Shown here one piece after another: positions 51,124-59,586 of a stretch of 64,000 nt of DNA. Positions within the stretch are counted from its first letter, which is position 1. Each line of letters begins with the position of its first letter. The notes beneath the pieces are model-generated. The model saw only the letters and a list, made by a program, of their open reading frames with translations. It was not told the origin of the DNA and did no database searches. Source of the DNA: Oceanihabitans iliipiscarium (GTDB lineage: Bacteria; Bacteroidota; Bacteroidia; Flavobacteriales; Flavobacteriaceae). The translations under genes were made by a program, and so were the position numbers. The DNA is taken from positions 62,001 through 126,000 of the forward strand of contig NZ_JBHUOV010000007.1 in the NCBI RefSeq assembly GCF_042686125.1. Reading direction: 5' to 3'.

Positions 51124-52287
51124 ATGCCGAAAATATTAGTAATAGAAGACGAAGCTGCAATTAGAAGAGTGCTTATTAAAATACTCACTGAAGAAAACGA
51201 TAAATACGAGGTCGATGAAGCTGAAGATGGTTTAGTTGGTATTGAAAAAATCAAAAAAGAGGATTATGACTTAGTTCTTTGTGATATTAAAATGCCAAAA
51301 ATGGATGGTGTCGAAGTCTTAGAAGCAGTTAAAAAAATTAAACCTGAAATACCAATGGTTATGATTTCTGGTCATGGTGATTTAGATACTGCTGTAAATA
51401 CCATGCGTTTAGGGGCTTTTGATTATATCTCTAAACCGCCAGATTTAAATCGTTTGTTAAATACAGTACGTATTGCTTTAGATAGAAAAGAGCTTGTTGT
51501 TGAAAACAAAATGCTCAAAAGGAAAGTCAGCAAGAATTATGAAATGATCGGTAAAAGTAGCGCCATCTCTCATATTAAAGAAATTATCGAAAAAGTAGCA
51601 CAAACCGATGCACGAGTTTTAATTACAGGTCCTAACGGAACGGGAAAAGAATTAGTTGCGCATTGGTTGCACCAAAAAAGTGAACGCTCTAAAGGCGCTA
51701 TGATAGAGGTTAACTGTGCAGCAATTCCTAGCGAACTCATAGAAAGTGAACTTTTCGGACATGTTAAAGGGGCTTTTACAAGTGCTAATAAAGATCGTGC
51801 TGGTAAATTTGAAGCCGCTAATGGCGGAACAATTTTTTTAGACGAAATTGGAGACATGAGTTTATCTGCTCAAGCTAAAGTATTACGTGCATTACAAGAA
51901 AATAGAATACAAAGAGTAGGTAGCGATAAAGACATTAAAGTCGATGTTCGTGTCGTTGCTGCAACAAATAAAAATTTAAAAAAGGAAATTGAAGAAGGTC
52001 GATTTCGTGAAGATTTATACCATAGACTTGCCGTAATTTTAATTAAAGTGCCTGCTTTAAACGATAGACGTGATGATATTCCTTTACTAATAGAATACTT
52101 CACGCAAAAGATTGCTGATGAGCATGGTACAGCTAAAAAGAATTTTTCTAATAAAGCGATAAAACTGCTACAAGAATATGATTGGACAGGTAATATTCGA
52201 GAACTTCGAAATGTGGTAGAACGTTTAATTATTCTTGGAAATCAAGAAGTGAACGAAAAAGACGTAAAATTATTTGCGAGCAAATGA
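51124..52287 (+). CDS. NtrC-like response regulator lacking the DNA-binding domain
   Basis: The 387-residue regulator has a receiver domain (about 1-120) with phosphoacceptor Asp54 and Lys104. A sigma-54 AAA+ domain follows with Walker A GPNGTGKE (169-176) and Walker B GGTIFLDEIGD (234-244). The sigma-54 contact loop reads GAFTSA (216-221) instead of GAFTGA. Arg-rich NIRELRNVVERL is near the end. Classical NtrC proteins have a Fis helix-turn-helix after the AAA+ domain; here the frame ends at that point. It may activate from solution or through a partner. No histidine kinase is adjacent. It overlaps the next gene by four bases. Confidence 0.92.
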   Translation: MPKILVIEDEAAIRRVLIKILTEENDKYEVDEAEDGLVGIEKIKKEDYDLVLCDIKMPKMDGVEVLEAVKKIKPEIPMVMISGHGDLDTAVNTMRLGAFDYISKPPDLNRLLNTVRIALDRKELVVENKMLKRKVSKNYEMIGKSSAISHIKEIIEKVAQTDARVLITGPNGTGKELVAHWLHQKSERSKGAMIEVNCAAIPSELIESELFGHVKGAFTSANKDRAGKFEAANGGTIFLDEIGDMSLSAQAKVLRALQENRIQRVGSDKDIKVDVRVVAATNKNLKKEIEEGRFREDLYHRLAVILIKVPALNDRRDDIPLLIEYFTQKIADEHGTAKKNFSNKAIKLLQEYDWTGNIRELRNVVERLIILGNQEVNEKDVKLFASK

Positions 52288-53027
52288 TAAAGTTTTTTCG
52301 TAAAATAAGACAAGGTTTACTTTCTGAACATAAATTCAGTAAGTATTTATTATATGCTTTTGGCGAAATTATACTTGTTGTCGTTGGAATTTTAATTGCA
52401 CTTCAACTTAATTTAAAAAGTGAGAACAATAAACTTGATGCAGAACGACAAAACTATTACCATCAACTTTTAGACGATTTAAATAAAGATAAGGTATATA
52501 TAGAAGAAACAATTGCTACACTAGACTCCTTTCGCTCAGATTATAACAAGTATAAAGAAACGTTTAAAGCCCCTAATATAAATCCAAATCAGGTATTAGA
52601 AAACGTCTTTCAATTAGAGGTTGCATCTAAACTCATTGAGTTTAATTATAGTACGATAGAAACATTAGAGAATACAGGAGATATTAAACTATTAGCGCCT
52701 CATATTCGTAATAAAATTGCTAATTTAAAACGAGAGCAAGATCTAATCATGAAAATTTCATTTTCAAATGATTCCAATAAAAATACTATTTTAGAACAAG
52801 CTTCATTATTAGTTGGTAGTTCAACACTTACTGAACGGCTTAATAATCAGCCAGATCTTACTGAATTTCTGAAGTCAGAATATAACTACCCAAAGCTCTT
52901 TTTAGTCATGGAAGCCATGCACGAATGGAAAAAAGCGTCTGAAGATAAAACAATAAAAAGCCTTAGCGAGTTGCTTTTAGCTAATAATGAACTTACAGAG
53001 CTTATTACTAAAGAGTTAGAAGATTAA
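52284..53027 (+). CDS. DUF6090 family membrane protein
   Basis: The 247-residue protein has a basic N-terminus (KFFRKIRQGLLSEHKFSKYLLYAFGEI), one transmembrane helix (about 27-45, ILVVVGILIALQLN), and a long helical extracytoplasmic part. These are features of DUF6090, which occurs in Bacteroidota and has no known role. It is coupled to the regulator gene by an ATGA overlap, so it belongs to the exporter/channel/regulator operon. Confidence 0.88.
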   Translation: MIKFFRKIRQGLLSEHKFSKYLLYAFGEIILVVVGILIALQLNLKSENNKLDAERQNYYHQLLDDLNKDKVYIEETIATLDSFRSDYNKYKETFKAPNINPNQVLENVFQLEVASKLIEFNYSTIETLENTGDIKLLAPHIRNKIANLKREQDLIMKISFSNDSNKNTILEQASLLVGSSTLTERLNNQPDLTEFLKSEYNYPKLFLVMEAMHEWKKASEDKTIKSLSELLLANNELTELITKELED

Positions 53028-53516
53028 GAAATTATCAATTTTAGCTTTAACATGTTTAGGAATACGGTCATTTTCAACCCAAGTATGAACGTCGCCTAAA
53101 TAATTCATACCTAAATAGCTGGCAGATTCTACAAAAGGCATATTAAATCCTTTTACTAAATCATCACTATTGCTTGTACTTATCATGGCCATATTTTTTC
53201 CACGTAATTGTCGGCCTAAATCTTTATGTATTCTAATTAAATCAGAAATCCTATCAAAAAACGCTTTCATTATACCACTCATCGTATACCAATATACTGG
53301 AGTTGCAAAAATAATAGTATCGTAGTTCGCAATGATTTCAGTCATTAAGCCAATAAAATCATCATTTGCATTTTTGTATTCATAGTCGTAGTGACCAATA
53401 GTTTTTGTGTTTAAATCAATCACATCAAAATTATTCTTTGTTGCGATATAATTTACAATTTTACTAGTATCACCATCGCTTCTAGAGCTTCCTTGTATTA
53501 TAACTGTTTTCATCAT
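53016..53516 (-). CDS. NADPH-dependent FMN reductase / flavodoxin-fold oxidoreductase
   Basis: The 166-residue protein has the phosphate loop IIQGSSRSDGDTSKIV (about residues 6-21) and the flavin-binding FATPVYWYTMSGIMKAFFDRISDL segment, both typical of NAD(P)H-dependent FMN reductases. It is likely cytoplasmic. The substrate is unknown. Its 3' end overlaps the DUF6090 gene by 12 bases on the opposite strand. Confidence 0.87.
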   Translation of the reverse strand: MMKTVIIQGSSRSDGDTSKIVNYIATKNNFDVIDLNTKTIGHYDYEYKNANDDFIGLMTEIIANYDTIIFATPVYWYTMSGIMKAFFDRISDLIRIHKDLGRQLRGKNMAMISTSNSDDLVKGFNMPFVESASYLGMNYLGDVHTWVENDRIPKHVKAKIDNFLIF

Positions 53517-53643
53517 AAGTTGACTTTAAGCATACTAAATAATAGCTTTCTTCAGAATAAAAAAACAATTCCTCATAGATACTAGTAATGCTAATACAGA
53601 AAATATTGATATCTTTAAAAATGTAATTCTAAAGACTTATAAA

Positions 53644-54522
53644 TTGAAAACTATAGACATCACCGACTTCAAAATCATTTCTAAAATAGATATATCTAAA
53701 CAACCCACAAACTATAGCTTAGATGCAGATGAAGATGCAGTAAAAGACGAACTAAAAAAAGTAAGACGTAAACTCGGAGAACTCCAAGATACACTTTATG
53801 CACATGGTAAATACGCTGTATTAGTTTGTCTTCAAGGTATGGATACCGCTGGAAAAGATAGCTTGATTCGCGAAGTTTTTAAAGATTTTAACGCCAGAGG
53901 TGTTGTGGTGCACAGCTTCAAAGTCCCAACCGAATTAGAACTCAAACACGATTATATTTGGAGACATTATATAGCGCTTCCAGCACGCGGAAAATTTGGC
54001 GTGTTTAACAGAACTCATTACGAAAATGTATTAGTAACTCGAGTCCATCCAGGCTATATTTTAGGAGAAAATATTCCTTCAGTAAATCGTATTGAAGATA
54101 TAAACGATGCCTTTTGGGATGCGCGTTTCCAACAAATAAATAATTTTGAAAAACACATTGCAGATAACGGAACTATTATTTTTAAGTTTTTTTTAAACCT
54201 ATCTAAAGACGAACAAAAAAACAGATTGTTAAGGCGTTTAGACAAAAAAGAAAAGAACTGGAAATTCTCTCCAGGCGACTTAAAAGAGCGCAAACTTTGG
54301 GGTAAGTATCAAGCGTGCTACGAAGATGCGATTAATAGAACTTCTAAACCTCATGCGCCTTGGTTTAATATTCCTGCAGATGATAAACCTACAGCGCGTT
54401 ATATTGTGGCGAAAATTATGCTCGATACACTAAAACAATATTCAGATATCAAAGAGCCAGAACTTGATGATGAGGTCAAGGCTAATATTCAATTGTATAA
54501 ACAACAACTTAATAACGAATAG
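53644..54522 (+). CDS. Polyphosphate kinase 2 family protein
   Basis: The 292-residue PPK2-type kinase uses polyphosphate to phosphorylate nucleotides. Walker A GMDTAGKDS is at 65-73. The Walker B/lid area is RGKFGVFNRTHYENVL with VTRVHPGYI, and the lid LSKDEQKNRLLRRLDKKEKNWKFS carries the catalytic arginines. Size and motifs fit the short PPK2 group acting on AMP or ADP. The start is TTG at 53644, because the first in-frame ATG is inside Walker A. Repeat copy C follows the stop. Confidence 0.9.
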   Translation: MKTIDITDFKIISKIDISKQPTNYSLDADEDAVKDELKKVRRKLGELQDTLYAHGKYAVLVCLQGMDTAGKDSLIREVFKDFNARGVVVHSFKVPTELELKHDYIWRHYIALPARGKFGVFNRTHYENVLVTRVHPGYILGENIPSVNRIEDINDAFWDARFQQINNFEKHIADNGTIIFKFFLNLSKDEQKNRLLRRLDKKEKNWKFSPGDLKERKLWGKYQACYEDAINRTSKPHAPWFNIPADDKPTARYIVAKIMLDTLKQYSDIKEPELDDEVKANIQLYKQQLNNE

Positions 54523-54527
54523 TTTTT

Positions 54528-54645
54528 GGGCGTTTTTTTGCTAAACAAAAACCACGCTTTCCATTATATCTTTTCTTTTTGTCTCGTTGAGCGCAGTCGA
54601 AACGTCTCAACAAAAAGAAAAGGATGCCATTGCAATCGTTAACGC
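54528..54645. repeat. Structured intergenic repeat, copy C, with a nested motif
   Basis: Ends GGGCGTT and GTTAACGC and the core CCACGCTTTCCATTATATC match copy B. The central hairpin arms are longer (CTTTTCTTTTTGT with ACAAAAAGAAAAG). Its loop holds a second palindrome around GTTGAGCGCAGTCGAAACGT with arms GTTGAG/CTCAAC. The inner motif (GAGCGCAGTCGAAA) is like another dispersed flavobacterial repeat that I recall. Confidence 0.8.
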
Positions 54646-54742
54646 GAGCTAGAACCACTAAAAAAGTGTTAAGGTTTTTTTTGTACTTGTTGAAACTTTC
54701 AAGAAGTACTATCTTTAAGCTTCAACTTCATAAATAATTCAG

Positions 54743-56146
54743 ATGAAAAGAATTCTTCTACTTACACTAGCTTTAAGCTCGATGCTTAGTTTTTCACAAA
54801 CCGATGAGGAAACTATTAGAGAAATATACACTCAATCCTTAACAAATGGTAAAAGCTACGAATGGTTAGATTATTTGTCTAATCAAATTGGCGGACGACT
54901 TTCTGGATCTTTAAATGCAGAACTTGCGGTACAATGGGGAAAAGAAGAGCTAGAAAAATTAGGACTTGATAAAGTTTGGCTGCAACCAGTTATGGTGCCA
55001 AAATGGGTTCGAGGTACAAAAGAATACGCTTACATCGAGTCTTCAAAAAAACAAACTACAAATGTTAATATTTGCGCTTTAGGTGGTTCAGTTGCAACAA
55101 ATCCTTTGGGTTTAAAAGCAAAAGTTGTAGAGGTTCATAACTTTGAAGACCTCGAAAAACTTGGCGAAGCTCAAATAAAAGGAAAAATAGTATTCTATAA
55201 CCGACCAATGCAAGCAGACCTAATAAGTACGTTTAATGCTTATGGAGGTTGTGTTAATCAACGTTATCAAGGCGCAGTCGAAGCTGCTAAATATGGCGCT
55301 GTAGGTGTTATCGTGCGCTCCATGAACTTGCGTTTAGATGATTTACCACACACAGGAAGCATGACTTACGACGATCTACCTGTAGAGAAACGAATTCCTT
55401 CAGCAGCAATAAGCACAAATGATGCTGAATTGTTAAGTGCATCATTAAAGCTAGATAGCGATTTAGAGTTTTATTTTAAACAGAGCTGCACGCAATATAA
55501 AGATGTGCTATCTCATAATGTTATAGGAGAAATTACAGGAAGCGAATTTCCTAATGAATATTTCGTTGTTGGTGGTCATTTAGATTCATGGGATTTAGGT
55601 GATGGCTCTCATGATGATGGAGCAGGTATTGTGCAGTCCATGGACGTATTGCGCTTGCTTAAAGAATCAGGAATTCAACCAAAACGCAGTATTCGTGTCG
55701 TGTTATTTATGAATGAAGAAAACGGATTAAGAGGCGGAACTAAATACGCAGAGGAAGCCAAACGAAAAGGTGAAAACCATGTGTTTGCACTAGAAAGTGA
55801 TGCTGGCGGATTTACACCTCGTGGCTTTAGCTTCGACTGTAGTGAGGCTAATTTTAATCAAGTCTTAAGCTGGAAACCGTTATTTAAACCTTATCTTATA
55901 CATTATTTTGAAAAAGGAGGCAGTGGCGCAGATGTTAGTCCTTTAAAAAGTGATAGTAATGTATTAGCAGGATTGCGTCCAGATTCACAACGCTATTTCG
56001 ATCATCATCATGCTGCTAATGACACTTTTGATGCTGTAAATAAACGTGAATTAGAATTAGGAGCAGCTACCATGACAGCTTTAGTGTATTTGTTTGATAA
56101 GTATGGAACCAATCCATTACCAGAACAATCACAGATAAAAAATTAA
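54743..56146 (+). CDS. Secreted M28-family metallopeptidase (carboxypeptidase Q-like)
   Basis: The 467-residue protein has a signal peptide (ALSSMLSFSQ, to about 19), a PA-type insert (about 130-240) and a di-zinc M28 catalytic domain. Ligands and catalytic residues are visible: VVGGHLDSWD (His279), SHDDGAGI, the catalytic Glu in MNEENGLRGG, ALESDAGG, and a final HHHAANDTFD. These are features of the plasma glutamate carboxypeptidase/aminopeptidase type. It probably degrades peptides in the periplasm or outside the cell. The next gene follows after six bases. Confidence 0.92.
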   Translation: MKRILLLTLALSSMLSFSQTDEETIREIYTQSLTNGKSYEWLDYLSNQIGGRLSGSLNAELAVQWGKEELEKLGLDKVWLQPVMVPKWVRGTKEYAYIESSKKQTTNVNICALGGSVATNPLGLKAKVVEVHNFEDLEKLGEAQIKGKIVFYNRPMQADLISTFNAYGGCVNQRYQGAVEAAKYGAVGVIVRSMNLRLDDLPHTGSMTYDDLPVEKRIPSAAISTNDAELLSASLKLDSDLEFYFKQSCTQYKDVLSHNVIGEITGSEFPNEYFVVGGHLDSWDLGDGSHDDGAGIVQSMDVLRLLKESGIQPKRSIRVVLFMNEENGLRGGTKYAEEAKRKGENHVFALESDAGGFTPRGFSFDCSEANFNQVLSWKPLFKPYLIHYFEKGGSGADVSPLKSDSNVLAGLRPDSQRYFDHHHAANDTFDAVNKRELELGAATMTALVYLFDKYGTNPLPEQSQIKN

Positions 56147-56152
56147 GTATTA

Positions 56153-56725
56153 ATGAAAGTCACTCTGTTCATCTTTACAATGTTTATGTCTTCAATACTA
56201 TTTTCACAAAATGAAGGCGACAAAATTCCTTATTATGAAATTCCAGACTATTCTGAAAGTTATACTGCTGGCACAGTCGCAGCTCGACAAATTGATGGTT
56301 TAGGGTTTCGGTTTTATTGGGCTTCCGAAGGCTTAACCGAAAAAGATTTGGCTTTCAAGCCTAATGATTCTGTTAGAACGACAGGAGAGACTATAGACCA
56401 TATTTACGATTTGTCAAAAATCATTGTTAATGCAACGCTTAAAAAGCCAAACAGTAGAGGTGAAGAAGACCATTTGACTATAGAAGCTAAACGTAAACAA
56501 ACTCTCATTAACTTAAAGAGAGCAGCAGATATTTTAAGAGTAAGTGAAGATCTTTCTCAGTTTAAAATTATTTTTGGAGAACGAGAAATCCCGTTTTGGA
56601 ATAACATTAATGGTCCAATTGCCGACGCCATTTGGCACTCTGGACAAATAGCCTCATTTAGGCGTACGACTGGAAATCCTATTAATCCAAATATTAGCCA
56701 TTTTAATGGTACAGTAAAAAAATGA
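56153..56725 (+). CDS. Secreted DinB-like protein
   Basis: The 190-residue protein has a signal peptide (FMSSILFSQ, about 1-19) and a DinB four-helix bundle with possible metal-binding histidines (ETIDHIYDLSKI and IWHSGQIASFRRTTGNPI). Most DinB proteins are cytoplasmic thiol-dependent enzymes, so the secretion signal is of note but seen in Bacteroidota. It is the middle gene of the M28-DinB-VOC unit, overlapping the VOC gene by four bases. Confidence 0.82.
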   Translation: MKVTLFIFTMFMSSILFSQNEGDKIPYYEIPDYSESYTAGTVAARQIDGLGFRFYWASEGLTEKDLAFKPNDSVRTTGETIDHIYDLSKIIVNATLKKPNSRGEEDHLTIEAKRKQTLINLKRAADILRVSEDLSQFKIIFGEREIPFWNNINGPIADAIWHSGQIASFRRTTGNPINPNISHFNGTVKK

Positions 56726-57102
56726 TGAACAAAGGACATTTACATCAAATACATCCTATACTTCCCGTTCAAGATGTCGTCGAAGCTTTAAAGTACTACG
56801 TTAATAAATTAGGGTTTTCAATCGCTTTTGCAGATGATTCTAAGAATCCAACTTACGCAGGAATTCGACGTGATGATGTTGAAATTCACTTACAAAGGCA
56901 TGATGTTTCAGAATGGGAAAGTGGTTTCAATGCCGCAATGCTTCGTATTGTGACTCAGAATATAGATGATTTATTTGAAGAATATAAGGCACAAGAAGTC
57001 TTTCATAAAAACACATCACTTAAGGAAACAGCATGGCAAACACGAGAGTTTGCATTTTACGATTTGTACAAGAATGGACTAACCTTTTATACAGATATTT
57101 AA
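56722..57102 (+). CDS. VOC-superfamily (bleomycin-resistance-like) protein
   Basis: The 126-residue protein has the VOC modules IHPILPVQDVVEALKYYVNKLGF at the N-terminus and EFAFYDLYKNGLTFY at the C-terminus. It resembles the group annotated as bleomycin-binding or glyoxalase-like; the ligand is unknown. It has no signal peptide, unlike its upstream neighbours. An ATGA overlap ties it to the DinB-like gene, and it overlaps the convergent SH3-like gene by four bases. Confidence 0.85.
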   Translation: MMNKGHLHQIHPILPVQDVVEALKYYVNKLGFSIAFADDSKNPTYAGIRRDDVEIHLQRHDVSEWESGFNAAMLRIVTQNIDDLFEEYKAQEVFHKNTSLKETAWQTREFAFYDLYKNGLTFYTDI

Positions 57103-58127
57103 CTTAAAAGTGAGTAACGCACCAATAAGCCATTAGTATCTTGCCATTTAATCCAACCCTTGCCTACAGAATTGAAACTGTCATCTTGTAGCTCAACAAA
57201 CATCCAATCTTTTTTTATTCGTAAAGGCTTCATAAAGCTATAAGTCGTCGTAACAGTTCCAGCATGGTCTAAAGGTTTTACGTAAATGGTTTCATGTTCA
57301 GGATTAGGAAATTCAACACTGTGCACATGCAATAAAAACTCTGGCCAATATTGAAGGTGTCCAGAATATTTACTTACAAAAGCAGTTTGTTGATTGGTTT
57401 CGTTTACTGTGACTTCAATAAAATCTTGAGTGATTGATTGCGCTTTAAATAAGAGGATGCCATAATCTAATTTTAAATGTTTAGGAACTAACCATGGTGG
57501 CGCAGTCTGAATTACAATATCACCATATTGTGATTTCTTAAAAGTGATACTGTCTGTTGGAGTATGTTCTTGAATAGACTTTTCAAAATTTGGAGCACTA
57601 TAAAAATACATGGTAGATTGTTTGTCCAAATTTGGAGCATACATGCCTAAACCCAATGCTTTTTCTTGAAATCGATAATCCTTTTTTGTCAGCATTGCCA
57701 TTTGTTTTTCAATACTATTTTCTGATGCATCTGAATTGTCATTTTCAATAGGTTCTGCTTCTTGAACAGGTTGCGTTGGTTTAGGTGATTGAAGTTGCTC
57801 ATTCTCGAATTGCTGTTCCTCTAGCTTATCTTGTTGTCTTTTTTGATGTTTGATGTAGAAATAACCCCACAATCCAATAATGAGCAAACTTGAGATAATA
57901 TTGAGTTTTATGATTGTTTTTCGATTTAAGTTATAACTCGTAAAAATCGAGATACAAAAACCAATTCCTGCTCCCATAACGCCATAACCGAGAACGATTG
58001 CACCTCCAGCTAACATTTGTCCCTTCCCAGCATCAACTAATCCAGCATATAAAATGCCGATAAAAAAGAAGAGAATTAGACTTAAAAAATGTAAGAGTAA
58101 ACTATAAGGTTTAAATATGTTTTTCAT
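57099..58127 (-). CDS. Membrane protein with SH3-like C-terminal part, unknown function
   Basis: The 342-residue product (ATG 58125-58127, chosen because the longer frame runs into the neighbouring gene) has three hydrophobic segments (about 8-30, 37-58, 68-90). A glutamine-rich linker follows (KLEEQQFENEQL, PTQPVQEAEP). The beta-rich C-terminal half ends in an SH3-like GKGWIKWQDTNG motif. I do not recognise the family. It follows the VWA gene by 25 bases, so the two probably work together in the envelope. Confidence 0.7.
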   Translation of the reverse strand: MKNIFKPYSLLLHFLSLILFFFIGILYAGLVDAGKGQMLAGGAIVLGYGVMGAGIGFCISIFTSYNLNRKTIIKLNIISSLLIIGLWGYFYIKHQKRQQDKLEEQQFENEQLQSPKPTQPVQEAEPIENDNSDASENSIEKQMAMLTKKDYRFQEKALGLGMYAPNLDKQSTMYFYSAPNFEKSIQEHTPTDSITFKKSQYGDIVIQTAPPWLVPKHLKLDYGILLFKAQSITQDFIEVTVNETNQQTAFVSKYSGHLQYWPEFLLHVHSVEFPNPEHETIYVKPLDHAGTVTTTYSFMKPLRIKKDWMFVELQDDSFNSVGKGWIKWQDTNGLLVRYSLLS

Positions 58128-58152
58128 GTGATTAATTTTAAAGTTAATGCTA

Positions 58153-59553
58153 TTACCATTCAAACATTTTAGTAAATGCCTCTTTCTCAACTACTGTTAT
58201 TTCAAACCATTTTATGGTGTCTGTACCTTGTTTTCTGCCTCTTAATTTAACGGCGTATTTTCCGGGGTTTAAAATAAACTCTCTCGGATTAGAACTAGAA
58301 GTCGTATAGCTTCGACCTCCAGCTATAAAGATCGTTTTATCTAGAGAATAAATGTTAACAACAACATCAACCAACTTGCCATTTTCTTGAACCCCTAATT
58401 TAGCAATTCCCGTTTTAAAATTATGGGTGGCATCAATGGTTTTTCCAGATTCTACAAGAACGTCTTCAATAGTATATTTAGTCTCTAATCCATTCATGCG
58501 TAAAGCAACAATTTCTATATCGTAAGTACCAGGATTGACTTCCACAACCTGTGGTCTGCCATAGGTTCTGCTATGGCCTACAGCTTTGCCATCTTGAGAT
58601 TTAACAGTGCTTGTACAATCCCAACCTTCATTATTGTTTAAGGTAATAATGTTTATTTTTCCACCATCGAAGGAAATGGTTTCATGCTTAATCTCATCTT
58701 TTTTAATATCTAAAGTAATAGATGTCCCTTTTATTTTAGAATTTTCAAGAGGCACAATATCGATGTCATATTTTCCTGGAGGAAGGTAAATCCATGCGGA
58801 ATCTCTATAAGTTCTGCTACCATCAATAACGTCATTTGTACCTGCTTTTTTTGCTTTAATCCAAGCATCAACGGGTTCGCCATTTTTTGTAGTGTATATG
58901 GATACGTTTCCTTGATTTGTGTCAATGGTTTGTGACGTCGCTTCAGAAAGCCCTTCAGCTAATCCTGAAGCGTCGGAAGCATCATAATAGTTGCCTTCTC
59001 CAGCTTGAGCAGCACATTTGAGTTGCTCTGTTTCGCCTTCCTTTAAACCAAACCCAACAATGTGTAATTTAAAATCGATGCCTTCAGATTTTGCGTTTGC
59101 TACCACATCACAAATATTACCATCACAGGATTCTATACCGTCGGTTATTAATATTATTGTGGCTTTCGTTTTAGACTGCTTGAGCTTCGCAATTGCTTGT
59201 GCTGCAGAATAAGCTAAAGGCGTTTTTCCTAAAGGATTAATATCTTTAATAGCTGTGTTTATATTTGCCTTTGATTGGTTGTTAATATCAACTAAAAATT
59301 CAACATCTTTACAATCGCCTTTTTGTCTATGTCCATAGGCAATTAAACCAACATGTTGTTGATTGGGTAGTTCATTGACTGTTGAAAAAAGCACTTCAGA
59401 AGCAATCTCTTTTTTAGTTTTATCACCAATTTTCCCCCACATGGAGCCACTAGCATCATAAATAAAGAGTATTGGTGAGGGACTTTTTTCGTCTTGGGCA
59501 TGTATTTTAAATAGTAGGCTAAACAGGCAAAGGATTAGAATGAAATGTTTCAT
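58153..59553 (-). CDS. Secreted VWA-domain protein with PEGA-like modules
   Basis: The 466-residue protein has a signal peptide (LLFKIHAQ, to about 20). A von Willebrand A domain (about 26-200) has an intact MIDAS (DASGS, Asp33/Ser35/Ser37; later TPLAYS and TDGIESCDG). Three beta modules of about 80 residues follow. Each carries an RTY or RSY turn and a PG(K/T)Y(D/A) turn (about 230-290, 310-365, 385-445), reminiscent of PEGA or carboxypeptidase-regulatory folds. It is probably periplasmic or surface-exposed and binds ligands through a divalent cation. Operon with the SH3-like gene. Confidence 0.87.
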   Translation of the reverse strand: MKHFILILCLFSLLFKIHAQDEKSPSPILFIYDASGSMWGKIGDKTKKEIASEVLFSTVNELPNQQHVGLIAYGHRQKGDCKDVEFLVDINNQSKANINTAIKDINPLGKTPLAYSAAQAIAKLKQSKTKATIILITDGIESCDGNICDVVANAKSEGIDFKLHIVGFGLKEGETEQLKCAAQAGEGNYYDASDASGLAEGLSEATSQTIDTNQGNVSIYTTKNGEPVDAWIKAKKAGTNDVIDGSRTYRDSAWIYLPPGKYDIDIVPLENSKIKGTSITLDIKKDEIKHETISFDGGKINIITLNNNEGWDCTSTVKSQDGKAVGHSRTYGRPQVVEVNPGTYDIEIVALRMNGLETKYTIEDVLVESGKTIDATHNFKTGIAKLGVQENGKLVDVVVNIYSLDKTIFIAGGRSYTTSSSNPREFILNPGKYAVKLRGRKQGTDTIKWFEITVVEKEAFTKMFEW

Positions 59554-59586
59554 AATAATTAGATTATATTTAGATTAATTGTTTCT

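Noticed and set aside
53016..53027. Frameshift suspected at the overlapping ends of the DUF6090 and FMN reductase genes
   Set aside because: Both proteins end with plausible, complete C-termini; a 12-base convergent overlap is normal.
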